Shown: positions 1 to 7,672 of the stretch, piece by piece | How the letters are laid out: every line of letters begins with the position of its first letter | Numbering within the stretch: position 1 is the first letter of the stretch | Assembly (NCBI RefSeq): GCF_001078055.1 | Contig: NZ_CP010777.1 | Coordinates: 3,129,001-3,193,000 of the forward strand | Direction: 5' to 3' | DNA: 64,000 nucleotides | From: Rufibacter radiotolerans | GTDB lineage: Bacteria; Bacteroidota; Bacteroidia; Cytophagales; Hymenobacteraceae | Notes under the pieces: generated by a model | The model's input: only the letters and a program-made list of their open reading frames with translations | Database searches by the model: none | Told to the model about the DNA's origin: nothing | Program-made: the position numbers and the translations under genes

Positions 1-2
1 GC

Positions 3-308
3 TACATGAGCCTGGCCATGTTCATCGCGTTTCTGGTAAAGAAGACCGGCCTGGCCATTCTGTTTTTCATGGCTTACACGCTGCTGATAGAACGGCTTTT
101 ACAATGGCAGACCCCCGACCAGTTGGACAAGTATTTTCCTATGAAGGTGCTTTCTAACCTTACCCCCAACCCCCACCAGGAATTGGAGCAGATGGTGCTG
201 GGCGCCACCGAGGTGTTGCCCCCCTTACACGCCCTGGTGCCGGCGATGCTGTATATCACCCTCTTCTGCCTTTTCTCTTACCTACTTTTAAAGGCCAGAG
301 ACCTGTAA
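3..308 (+). CDS. ABC-2 type transporter permease, C-terminal part
   Basis: The reading frame is already open at the left edge, so only the last ~101 residues are visible. Two hydrophobic membrane segments can be seen, one near residues 5-28 and one at the C-terminus just before the ending KARDL, separated by a polar loop of about 45 residues. This pattern fits the last helices of a six-helix ABC-2 permease that pairs with a separate ATPase. The substrate cannot be told from this fragment, and the family call is moderate because the N-terminal four helices lie outside the window. Confidence 0.6.
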   Translation, partial: YMSLAMFIAFLVKKTGLAILFFMAYTLLIERLLQWQTPDQLDKYFPMKVLSNLTPNPHQELEQMVLGATEVLPPLHALVPAMLYITLFCLFSYLLLKARDL

Positions 309-311
309 ACC

Positions 312-349
312 TGTTTTAGGCCCGATTGCACCAAAACAGGCCCAAAACG
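312..349 (+). repeat. Family A palindrome, copy 1
   Basis: Right arm AAAACAGGCCCAAAACG is intact; the left arm TGTTTTAGGCCC has degenerated. It lies between two convergent genes, directly before a terminator hairpin. Confidence 0.75.
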
Positions 350-350
350 C

Positions 351-398
351 AAAAAGGGATGCCCCGCTGAACCAGTATCAGCGGAGCATCCCTTTTTT
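351..398. terminator. Bidirectional intrinsic terminator
   Basis: A 20-bp stem (351-370 with 378-398, one mismatch) has A/T runs on both outer sides. It serves the convergent ABC permease gene and the secreted-protein gene ending at 425. Confidence 0.85.
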
Positions 399-424
399 AT
401 CACTTCGGCCAGGGCCGATGTCTT

Positions 425-1117
425 TTACATATCCAGCTTGGTGGTTTTCACCTCAGGCTGGGAAATAGTACCCAAGTAGCTCACGATCTTGGCCAGGTCT
501 GGCAGGTGGGTGTACTTGAGCTTGTTTTGTTTGATGTACGTTTTCATGGCGCCGCCTTTCTTGCCGTAGATGGTTTCCAGGTCTTTCTTGACGTTGCGCA
601 ATTCCTTTACCTTGCCGCTGGGCAGCAGGATAAAATAAATGTCTGTGCGCTGGTCTACATACACGGGCCCGCCCATGGGGTAATTGCCATAGGGGTAATA
701 ACCGCCGCGGTACATAGGGTCACGGCTGATGTCACGGCGGGTCATGGTTTCACGCCGCAGGAGGCCGTAGTTGCCAATCACGATCTGCTCAAAAAAAGCC
801 GGGGCCAGAAAATCACTGTAGTCGTTGCCCAGGTTCCAGCGTTGGGTCACAAATACCCGGCGGTAGCGCCCGTCATTGTCAATCGCTTCAAACCCCCGCA
901 CCGCCACGGGCGCATAGGCTACCACAGAACCGTCTGGTTTCACAATTTTCACCAGGTCTTCTGAACGGTGATAGGTGATCTTTCCGGTTACGGAATCACC
1001 TGAGGCCAAAAACACGCGGCCCCGGGGCCACTCATCTACCAGGCCGGTAACTTGCGCCATGGCACCGGCTGCCCAGAACACCAATACCACCAAAAGCCCA
1101 CTTACTTTCCTTGCCAT
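425..1117 (-). CDS. Secreted protein of unknown function
   Basis: The protein has about 230 residues and starts with a signal peptide: MARK, a hydrophobic core and AMAQ as the probable cleavage site. I chose the ATG at 1117 because it places the signal peptide at the very N-terminus; an in-frame start 42 bases upstream would add a charged, non-signal extension. The mature part looks like a small beta-rich domain with a Gly/Tyr/Pro-rich loop (YRGGYYPYGNYPMGG) around residues 140-155. I do not recognise a family. It is probably periplasmic or surface-exposed. It stands alone between two terminators. Confidence 0.65.
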   Translation of the reverse strand: MARKVSGLLVVLVFWAAGAMAQVTGLVDEWPRGRVFLASGDSVTGKITYHRSEDLVKIVKPDGSVVAYAPVAVRGFEAIDNDGRYRRVFVTQRWNLGNDYSDFLAPAFFEQIVIGNYGLLRRETMTRRDISRDPMYRGGYYPYGNYPMGGPVYVDQRTDIYFILLPSGKVKELRNVKKDLETIYGKKGGAMKTYIKQNKLKYTHLPDLAKIVSYLGTISQPEVKTTKLDM

Positions 1118-1351
1118 CGTCTTCGTTTCTTTATACCCACTTAAAAGATTCCAATGCACTTCTAAGAAAAATATACCTTAAAAAATTAAAGAAGGTTTCC
1201 TGATTCTTGTCACTTTCCAGGGGTAAATGCAGAGAAAATTGTGCCACAAACCACAAATTAAAGCAGGAGTTACAAAAAACTTTTAAAATTGAAAAGAGGC
1301 TTGCAGAATACCAATATCTGAAAATTTCTAAACCGTTTCCTTCCCGGCCCT

Positions 1352-1395
1352 AAAAAGCGAAAGGCGGAAGATGTGTCTTCCGCCTTTCGCTTTTT
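1352..1395 (-). terminator. Terminator of ribBA
   Basis: A perfect 20-bp stem (1352-1371 with 1376-1395) and 4-base loop overlaps the ribBA stop codon. On the minus strand it is followed by TTTTTA. Confidence 0.9.
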
Positions 1396-2608
1396 ATTTC
1401 TTCATGATGGAATGCCCCAGCTTGTCTCGCTTGGTGGTTAAGTACCTTTGGTTGTGGGCGTTGGCTTCAATCTCTATGGGCAACTGCTCTACAATCTGCA
1501 GACCGTAGCCAATGAGGCCGGTGCGTTTGCGGGGGTTGTTGGACAGGAGTCGCATTTTAGTGACCCCTAAATCCCTCAGAATCTGGGCGCCCACGCCGTA
1601 ATCGCGCTCATCGGTCCCGAAGCCTAGTTGCAGGTTGGCCTCTACGGTGTCCAGGCCCTGCTCCTGCAGCTTGTAGGCTTTTAGCTTGTTCAGAAGGCCA
1701 ATGCCGCGGCCTTCCTGGTTCATATACACAATCACACCTTTGCCGGCTTTCTCAATGATCTCCATGGCGCGGTGCAACTGCGGACCGCAGTCACAGCGGC
1801 AAGACCCGAAGATGTCTCCGGTTACGCAGGAGGAGTGCACGCGCACCAATACCGGTTCATCTGGTTCCCAGGTGCCTTTCACCAAGGCCAGGTGCTTGGC
1901 GTTGTTGCTGCGTTGGGTATAGGCGTACAGGTCAAAGTTGCCCCAGTCGGTAGGCAGTTCCACGGCTATCTCACGGTCAATGAGGCTTTCCTTCTGCAGG
2001 CGGTAGGTGATCAGGTCTTTGATGGAGATAAGCTTGAGGTTGAAGCGCTCGGCTACTTTCTCCAGGTCTGGCATGCGGGCCATGGTGCCGTCTTCGTTCA
2101 TGATCTCTACCAGCACGCCGGCCGGGGCCAGGCCCGCCAGCGCAGCCAGGTCAACGGCGGCCTCGGTGTGGCCGGCTCTCCTGATCACGCCTTCCTTGCG
2201 GGCGCGCAGCGGGAAAATGTGGCCGGGTTTGCCTAAAGAAGCGGGATCAGTGGTAGGGTCGGCCAGGGCCAGGATGGTCTTGGCGCGGTCAGACGCCGAG
2301 ATACCGGTGGTACAGCCGTGGCCCAGTAAGTCTACAGATACGGTAAAGGGGGTGGCGTGCAGGGCGGTGTTCCGGCCTACCATCAGCTCCAGGCCCAGTT
2401 CATCGCAGCGTTCCTCGGTGAGTGGAGCGCAGATGAGGCCGCGCCCGTGGGTAGCCATGAAGTTCACAATCTCAGGGGTGATTTTCTCGGCGGCGCAAAT
2501 AAAGTCGCCTTCGTTCTCGCGGTCATCGTCATCTACCACAATCACTACTTTACCGGCTTTTATATCTTCTATGGCGTCTTCTATGTTATCTAGCATGGTT
2601 CTTTGCAT
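1394..2608 (-). CDS. ribBA: Bifunctional DHBP synthase / GTP cyclohydrolase II
   Basis: This enzyme carries out both entry reactions of riboflavin synthesis: ribulose 5-phosphate to 3,4-dihydroxy-2-butanone 4-phosphate, and GTP to the pyrimidine intermediate. The 404 residues are full length. The N-terminal RibB domain (about 5-205) shows the acidic motif [11 protein letters not shown] at 26-36. The C-terminal RibA domain (about 210-400) has the zinc ligands C261, C272 and C274 and the EGRGIGL motif near 300. The gene stands alone with its own promoter-like box and terminator. I saw no FMN riboswitch pattern in its leader. Confidence 0.97.
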   Translation of the reverse strand: MQRTMLDNIEDAIEDIKAGKVVIVVDDDDRENEGDFICAAEKITPEIVNFMATHGRGLICAPLTEERCDELGLELMVGRNTALHATPFTVSVDLLGHGCTTGISASDRAKTILALADPTTDPASLGKPGHIFPLRARKEGVIRRAGHTEAAVDLAALAGLAPAGVLVEIMNEDGTMARMPDLEKVAERFNLKLISIKDLITYRLQKESLIDREIAVELPTDWGNFDLYAYTQRSNNAKHLALVKGTWEPDEPVLVRVHSSCVTGDIFGSCRCDCGPQLHRAMEIIEKAGKGVIVYMNQEGRGIGLLNKLKAYKLQEQGLDTVEANLQLGFGTDERDYGVGAQILRDLGVTKMRLLSNNPRKRTGLIGYGLQIVEQLPIEIEANAHNQRYLTTKRDKLGHSIMKK

Positions 2609-2654
2609 CTAATACCGGCAGGCTGCCAAAAGCGGAATTCTGCCTTTCAAAATG

Positions 2655-2662
2655 CAAAGATA
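2655..2662 (-). promoter_or_regulatory. Putative -7 box of ribBA
   Basis: On the minus strand it reads TATCTTTG, matching the Bacteroidota consensus TAnnTTTG, 46 bases before the ribBA ATG. No clear -33 TTTG is seen at the usual spacing. Confidence 0.55.
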
Positions 2663-2891
2663 ACGGTTTTTGAGCGGTTTAAGTAGCTGCTGCTCAAACA
2701 CCAGATATGTCAGAAATACATTTATTCAGGTTTCGCTATGTTTTGGCTGTCGATTTAGGTGACTCTCAACTTACTCCTATTGGTATTCTGGTTACCGCTT
2801 ATTATTAATTAATGGCCTTTACCAGGTAGTAAACCCGTAAATCAACCTGACTCAGAGGAAAGAACGGTAGCCAATTACCTGAAAAGCAAAA
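2663..2891. other. Gene-free stretch between ribBA and porin gene
   Basis: The whole gap (2609-2994) is about 386 bases. Apart from the ribBA promoter box and a family A palindrome I see no gene, RNA fold or repeat in it. Confidence 0.5.
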
Positions 2892-2935
2892 CGGCGTTTT
2901 GGGCCTGTTTTCAGGAAAACAGGCCCAAAACGCCG
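2892..2935. repeat. Family A palindrome, copy 2 (perfect, extended)
   Basis: A near-perfect 20-bp-per-arm palindrome in which both arms carry the GGGCCTG form and the stem is extended by CGGCG/CGCCG. It lies 60 bases past the end of the porin gene and may also act as its terminator. Confidence 0.85.
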
Positions 2936-2994
2936 CTATTGAAAAAGTAAGCAGGTTTTCTTTTGGTAAGTGCCGCTGGTGCGCGGGAAAAGGC

Positions 2995-4119
2995 TTAGTT
3001 CATGGAGAAGGAGTAGATGAGGGCCGCCCCTACCGTGGTTTGGGTTTTCTTAGAGAAATTACCGCTGGCGTCTTCAAAAAAGGCGTCCTTTGCTTTGTCA
3101 AACCGCACCTCGGGCTTTACTAATAGGTTGCCGCCGGCCAGCTTAATGTTGCCGGTCACGGTGTAAGAAGCCACCTCTAAGGGCCCGAAGTACCGCACTC
3201 CCTCGGGGTCTGCGAAGTATTCTCCCCTGAACCCAAGGCCAAATTTATCTGAGAGCTCATAGCTGGCGTATAGCGCGCCGCCACCCCAGGTGGCGTCTTT
3301 AGACCAGGCATCTTCCGCGTCTTCGGTGACGGCCCCGGTGTAGAAAGATCCATAGGCGGCGTTCACTCCTAACTTAAACGCATTGGTAATCTGGTAGGAA
3401 GAGGTGAGGTCAAATAGGCTGGTATAGCTGCCCCGGGTGCCGCCAAAGTTGGAAAGTGTGTTGTATTCATCGCCGCCAATCCAGTTGAGGTAAAGGCCCA
3501 TGCCCTCCCACGGGGAAAGGTGCACCTGCGCTGCCACCGACTTTTTATCATTGAAATCGCGCAGCCCGTCCCATCCGTTCACTACGCCCAGCATAAGGCC
3601 CAACTGCGGGCTGACGGCGTAGTCCAGCTTGACACCGGTGTGGTAGAAGGGCCCGTTGCCGAACAGGTACGAAAGGCTGTAGTGGTAATTGAGCGGCGCG
3701 TCTATCAGTTCATAGCCAATGTGGGTGCCATACTGCCCGGCCGTGAGCTTGAGTTTGTCTGTGACCTCATAGGCTAAGTATGCCTGTTTGATGATTTTGG
3801 CCGTGCCCGTGTTCCCAAAGTTGCCCAGCTCGGCATTGGGCCCAAAGGTAAGATCGGCCACGATGGTAGCCTTGTCCTTTGAATAGGTGAGCAAGGCTTG
3901 CACCAGCCCCAGAGAAATGTTGTTGTGGAACTGGTCAAAAATGCGGCCTTGGTTCAGGTCTGACTTGGGTCTGTTGAGGTTGTACTGGTAGAAGACATCG
4001 GCGTAGCCGCTGATGTTAAACTTACCCGGGGCCGGTTCTGGCATTGGTACTTCCTGGGCATTAGCTATCTTTGCCGTGGCCAAGAGCGCCACCGCCGTAA
4101 TGGTGTAAAGCTTTTTCAT
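2995..4119 (-). CDS. Outer-membrane beta-barrel porin (BBP2/OmpL-like)
   Basis: The protein has 374 residues, with a clear signal peptide (MKKLYTITAVALLATAKIANA, cut before QEV) and a series of alternating amphipathic strands ending in an aromatic-containing strand (YSFSMN), typical of an outer-membrane barrel. The SGYADVFYQYN start and repeated LTAGQYGTHIGYE-type strands fit the putative beta-barrel porin-2 family. It lies directly after Amt and PII on the same strand, behind a terminator, so it may let ammonium or small nitrogen compounds across the outer membrane. That role is inferred from context only. Confidence 0.8.
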   Translation of the reverse strand: MKKLYTITAVALLATAKIANAQEVPMPEPAPGKFNISGYADVFYQYNLNRPKSDLNQGRIFDQFHNNISLGLVQALLTYSKDKATIVADLTFGPNAELGNFGNTGTAKIIKQAYLAYEVTDKLKLTAGQYGTHIGYELIDAPLNYHYSLSYLFGNGPFYHTGVKLDYAVSPQLGLMLGVVNGWDGLRDFNDKKSVAAQVHLSPWEGMGLYLNWIGGDEYNTLSNFGGTRGSYTSLFDLTSSYQITNAFKLGVNAAYGSFYTGAVTEDAEDAWSKDATWGGGALYASYELSDKFGLGFRGEYFADPEGVRYFGPLEVASYTVTGNIKLAGGNLLVKPEVRFDKAKDAFFEDASGNFSKKTQTTVGAALIYSFSMN

Positions 4120-4297
4120 ACTGTTTCTGTTAATGGTTAGGAATATTCTCAGGAAGAGTGTTCTGCATTAGACCCACCGGTAGCGTCCCCTCAAATTGCC
4201 GTTTGAGGAATTAGGAAATTACCATGTAGGAAGAATGACGAAATGGACAGAACCATGGAAAGGCCGCCCGCCGGGCGCTGTCTCTTTGCCAGGGTAA

Positions 4298-4337
4298 AAG
4301 CAGGGGTAATGCCTAGACCGCATTACCCCTTGTTTTT
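4298..4337 (-). terminator. Terminator of the glnK-amt operon
   Basis: A 10-bp stem GGGGTAATGC/GCATTACCCC with a short loop, followed on the minus strand by GCTTTT. It lies 39 bases past amt and separates it from the porin gene. Confidence 0.75.
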
Positions 4338-4375
4338 ACTTCCATGTCAAGGGAAAGGAAATCTTACGCTTTTTC

Positions 4376-5680
4376 TTAGGCCGTTACGGCCGCTCTGGCA
4401 GGTAGCTGGGGCACCAATACCTCCTCTTTCTCAGGCATACTGATCTCATAGCCCGGGGCGTTAATGTCTGGGTAGGCATGCATCTTGTGCTCATGAATGT
4501 CCAAGCCTTCTATTTCCTCCCGCTCAGTCACTCTGATGCCCATGGTGACCTTGAGCACATACCACACCACAAACGCAAACCCAAAGGAGAAGACCGCCAC
4601 GGCCCCAATGCCTATCAGTTGGCTGATTAACTGCTGCGTGCCGGCCAGTTTCCCGAACAGACCCACCGCCAGCGTTCCCCAGAGGCCGCACACCAGGTGC
4701 ACCGAAAGCGCTCCCACCGGGTCGTCCAACTTCAGTTTATCAAAAAATACCACTCCCAGCACTACCAGGCCTCCGGCCACGCCCCCAATCACCACTGAGT
4801 CTACCACGCCCATTTGGTCGGCGCCAGCGGTAATGCCCACCAAGCCGGCCAGAATGCCGTTGAGTACCATGGTAAGGTCATTTGACTTAAAAAGAACGTT
4901 AGAGACCAGGCAAGCGCCCACTGCACCGGCCGCCGCAGCCAGGCTAGTCATCACCAACACCCTGGAAACCGCACCTGGCTCCGCTGACAGCACCGAGCCA
5001 CCGTTAAACCCAAACCAGCCCAGCCACAGGATAAACACGCCAATGGTAGCCAAGGGAATGCTGTGCCCCGGGATGGGTTTTACTTTGCCCTCTACGTATT
5101 TGCCAATTCTGGGCCCCAGCAGCAGTATACCAGCCAGCGCTCCCCATCCGCCCACAGAGTGCACAATGGTGGAACCGGCAAAGTCATAGAACGGGGTGGC
5201 CAGCGTATTCAGGAAACCTCCGCCCCACTTCCACATACCCACTATAGGGTAGCACAGGCCCACAAACAGGATGGAGAAGACCATAAAGCTGGAGAACTTG
5301 ATCCGCTCGGCCACTGCCCCAGAGACAATGGTAGCCGCGGTGGCCGCGAACATACCCTGGAAAAGGAAATCGGTCCAGAAGGTGTAGCCGGCGTTATAGG
5401 CAGAGGTCTCCCCGCCCTCTGGCAACGTAATGCCAAAACCAGCGAAACCAAAGAAGCTTCCGGCAAAATCTGCACCCGGGTACATGAGGGAGAACCCCCA
5501 CAGGGCGTAGGCCAGCAGGCCAAGGGGCGGAATCATGCTGTTCTTAAACAAGATGTTCACCGTGTTTTTAGAGCGGGCCAGGCCAGACTCCAGCGTGGCG
5601 AACCCCAGGTGCATGATGAAAACCAGGAAGATGGATACCATCATCCAGACGTTGTTGATGACGAATAATTCTTTTGACAT
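4376..5680 (-). CDS. amt: Ammonium transporter
   Basis: Inner-membrane Amt/Rh channel of 434 residues with about 11 hydrophobic helices. The twin-histidine region is visible as STIVHSVGGWGALAG and, later, VHLVCGLWG, the two pore histidines. The cytosolic C-terminal tail (about 50 residues, with ITEREE-like charges and a His/Tyr-rich segment) is where PII proteins dock in this family. The gene lies 53 bases after the PII gene on the same strand, the classic glnK-amt pairing, so transport is presumably gated by nitrogen status through PII. Confidence 0.96.
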   Translation of the reverse strand: MSKELFVINNVWMMVSIFLVFIMHLGFATLESGLARSKNTVNILFKNSMIPPLGLLAYALWGFSLMYPGADFAGSFFGFAGFGITLPEGGETSAYNAGYTFWTDFLFQGMFAATAATIVSGAVAERIKFSSFMVFSILFVGLCYPIVGMWKWGGGFLNTLATPFYDFAGSTIVHSVGGWGALAGILLLGPRIGKYVEGKVKPIPGHSIPLATIGVFILWLGWFGFNGGSVLSAEPGAVSRVLVMTSLAAAAGAVGACLVSNVLFKSNDLTMVLNGILAGLVGITAGADQMGVVDSVVIGGVAGGLVVLGVVFFDKLKLDDPVGALSVHLVCGLWGTLAVGLFGKLAGTQQLISQLIGIGAVAVFSFGFAFVVWYVLKVTMGIRVTEREEIEGLDIHEHKMHAYPDINAPGYEISMPEKEEVLVPQLPARAAVTA

Positions 5681-5733
5681 GGTACTAGTAATTAGTGAGT
5701 AAGAAATTGTTTATTAGTTGGAAAATCTAAGGT

Positions 5734-6072
5734 CTACAGGGCCAGTTCGCCCACATCTCCGGTCCTGATCCGGATCACTTCTTCCACGTCCATGATGAAG
5801 ATCTTGCCGTCTCCTACCTTGCCGGTGGTCGCTACCTTGAGTATAATGGAGACCACCGCGTCTACCTGTTCATCTGGGGCAATGATCTCTACCTTGGTTC
5901 TGGGAATAAACCCCACGTTATAGGTAGTGCCGCGGTACACCTGAGAGGCCCCATGCTCCAGCCCGAACCCCTTCACATCATAGGTAGACATGAACGGAAT
6001 GCCTATCTCCGCCAGGGCCTCATACACATCCTCAAATTTGGACGTTCTAATGATTGCTTCAATCTTCTTCAT
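5734..6072 (-). CDS. glnK: Nitrogen regulatory protein PII (GlnK/GlnB)
   Basis: The protein has 112 residues, exactly the family length. The T-loop reads YRGTTYNVGF with Tyr51, the residue uridylylated in enterobacteria. The B-loop appears as TTGKVGDGKIF and the C-terminal signature as VIRIRTG. It senses ATP/ADP and 2-oxoglutarate and binds Amt to shut it. Being first in an operon with amt favours the GlnK role. I saw no sigma-54 promoter (GG-N10-GC) upstream. Confidence 0.95.
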   Translation of the reverse strand: MKKIEAIIRTSKFEDVYEALAEIGIPFMSTYDVKGFGLEHGASQVYRGTTYNVGFIPRTKVEIIAPDEQVDAVVSIILKVATTGKVGDGKIFIMDVEEVIRIRTGDVGELAL

Positions 6073-6534
6073 AAACCTTCATTTTTATTTTTAACTTGTT
6101 CTTAAAGGGTCTGTTTTTATTATCTATGATGAATATAGTAATCAAGACCTTAAATACAATAGGGTGTTTTCCATAAAAACCTACCAATACCCAAAAAATA
6201 CCCTAATTTTTATAGTCTCACGTAAATTTAAACTCTCCCATTTTTCTATCATGTTTTAAATACCGTTAAGATTTTTCAGGAGAGTACCTGATTTTCCTTC
6301 CCCCTTCAAGAAAACAGAAAGTTTTTTACTTAAAACCTACTGAAAATCGCCATCCCTTACGGAAATCATATAATCCCGGAAAAGCCGTTAAAAATTTTTT
6401 ATTTTTTTTAAGTTTTTTCAGAAAACTTAGCAGAGAAAAAACAGAGGGGCAGCCAAAAGGCAAAAAGCCCAGCAAGAATGTTGGGCGCCCGGGGCGGGCA
6501 GAAGAAAGGAATAGCAGGGGAAGACGTAAAAAAG
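6073..6534. other. AT-rich gene-free stretch upstream of glnK
   Basis: About 460 bases, strikingly A/T-rich (especially 6100-6430, with runs such as AAAAATTTTTTATTTTTT), against GC-rich neighbours. It should contain the glnK promoter. I see no gene, tRNA or riboswitch-like pattern. The last ~60 bases before the palindrome are GC-rich again. Confidence 0.5.
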
Positions 6535-6590
6535 ATGCCCCGCCGTTTTTGACCTATTTTAAGAAAAACAGGCCAAAAACGGCGGGGCAT
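6535..6590. repeat. Family A palindrome, copy 3 (GC-clamped)
   Basis: The family core (CGTTTTTGACCTATTTT on the left, AAAAACAGGCCAAAAACG on the right) is lengthened by ATGCCC and GGGCAT flanks to a stem of more than 20 bp. It lies past the K+ channel gene and could stop transcription from it. Confidence 0.8.
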
Positions 6591-6640
6591 ATGACTTCTG
6601 GAAATGCAGGCTAGCGGCTAGTCAACTGAAAAAGAATGGG

Positions 6641-7672
6641 TTACACTCTGCTACCCGCGAAAATCTTAGTAAAGGCCTCTATTTGCCCGCGGCTACCTAA
6701 CAAGATCAGGACATCACCTGCCTGCAACCGGGTATCGGCGTCTGGGCTTACCAGGAATTCGCTGCCGTGCCGGTTTAACCCGATGAGGGTAGCGCCGGTG
6801 CGGTTTCTAAGGTCCAACTCCCGAATGGTGAGGTCCCGCAGATCTTTAGCCAATTGGTCCAGGTGTACTTCCTCCAGGTGCATTTTATTAGGCCCAGACC
6901 CGTTGAGCAGCGACAGGAAATGAATGACCTGGGGCTGCGTGATCAGGCTGGCCATGTGGCTGCCGCCAATTTCGTCTGGCATGACCACGTGGTTCGCCCC
7001 GGCCCTGAACAGTTTCTGCTCGGTGGTTTTCTCAGAGGCTCTGGCAATGATCTCAAGTTTGGGGTTCAGGCCGCGGGCGGTGAGCGCCACAAACACATTG
7101 TCGGCGTCTTTGGGCAGGGTGGAGATAAGCGCCTTGGCGTGGCGCACGCCGGCCTGCTCCAGCAATAGGTCTTCGGTAGCGTCGCCCAACAGGAAGTTCA
7201 GCTTCCCCTCCTGCAAAGGCTCCCCTGCGGCGATGAGTTCCTGGTTTTGCTCAATGACCACAATCCGTTCGCCGCTGGCCAGCAGGTCACGGGTGGCCTT
7301 GGAACCGTTTCGGCCGTAGCCGCACACAATAACGTGGCCGCTAAAACTCTTGATTTCACGCTCGTTCATATAATTTTTCCAGATGCTACGGAGTTCGCCC
7401 TCAAATAAATACGTGGAGACCACGGAGACCGTGTAAGCTAGGAGGCCTATGTTGGCCAGGATATAGACCGAGGTAAAAAGCCGACCCTCTGGGGAAAGCG
7501 GGTGCACCTCGGCAAAGCCCGTGGTGGACACGGTGATCACCGTCATGTAAAACGCCTCGGCCAGGGTATAGCCCTCTAAAACCTGATAGGCCACTACTCC
7601 GGTCACCAAGCTGAAAATTATCAGCCCGAAAGCCCAGAAAAACCTATACAGCTTTAGTTGGCGCCACCTCAT
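6641..7672 (-). CDS. Potassium channel with RCK/TrkA domains
   Basis: 343 residues. The N-terminus has two membrane helices (about 8-30 and 65-90) around a pore loop with a TVSTTGFAEV filter-like motif, which is not the canonical TVGYGD. It is followed by an RCK_N Rossmann domain starting at HVIVCGYGRNGSKA (about 112) and an RCK_C domain (about 260-340). Such proteins are ligand-gated inner-membrane K+ channels or transporters of MthK type. The start codon overlaps the dnaG stop, so the two are translationally coupled. Family D-type filters like this occur in other bacterial 2TM channels, so K+ selectivity is likely but not certain. Confidence 0.85.
   Translation of the reverse strand: MRWRQLKLYRFFWAFGLIIFSLVTGVVAYQVLEGYTLAEAFYMTVITVSTTGFAEVHPLSPEGRLFTSVYILANIGLLAYTVSVVSTYLFEGELRSIWKNYMNEREIKSFSGHVIVCGYGRNGSKATRDLLASGERIVVIEQNQELIAAGEPLQEGKLNFLLGDATEDLLLEQAGVRHAKALISTLPKDADNVFVALTARGLNPKLEIIARASEKTTEQKLFRAGANHVVMPDEIGGSHMASLITQPQVIHFLSLLNGSGPNKMHLEEVHLDQLAKDLRDLTIRELDLRNRTGATLIGLNRHGSEFLVSPDADTRLQAGDVLILLGSRGQIEAFTKIFAGSRV

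Noticed and set aside
2609..2700. FMN riboswitch upstream of ribBA
   Set aside because: None of the conserved FMN-aptamer blocks could be found on the minus strand in the leader.
6073..6300. Sigma-54 promoter upstream of glnK
   Set aside because: No GG-N10-GC pattern at a suitable distance could be found in the AT-rich leader.
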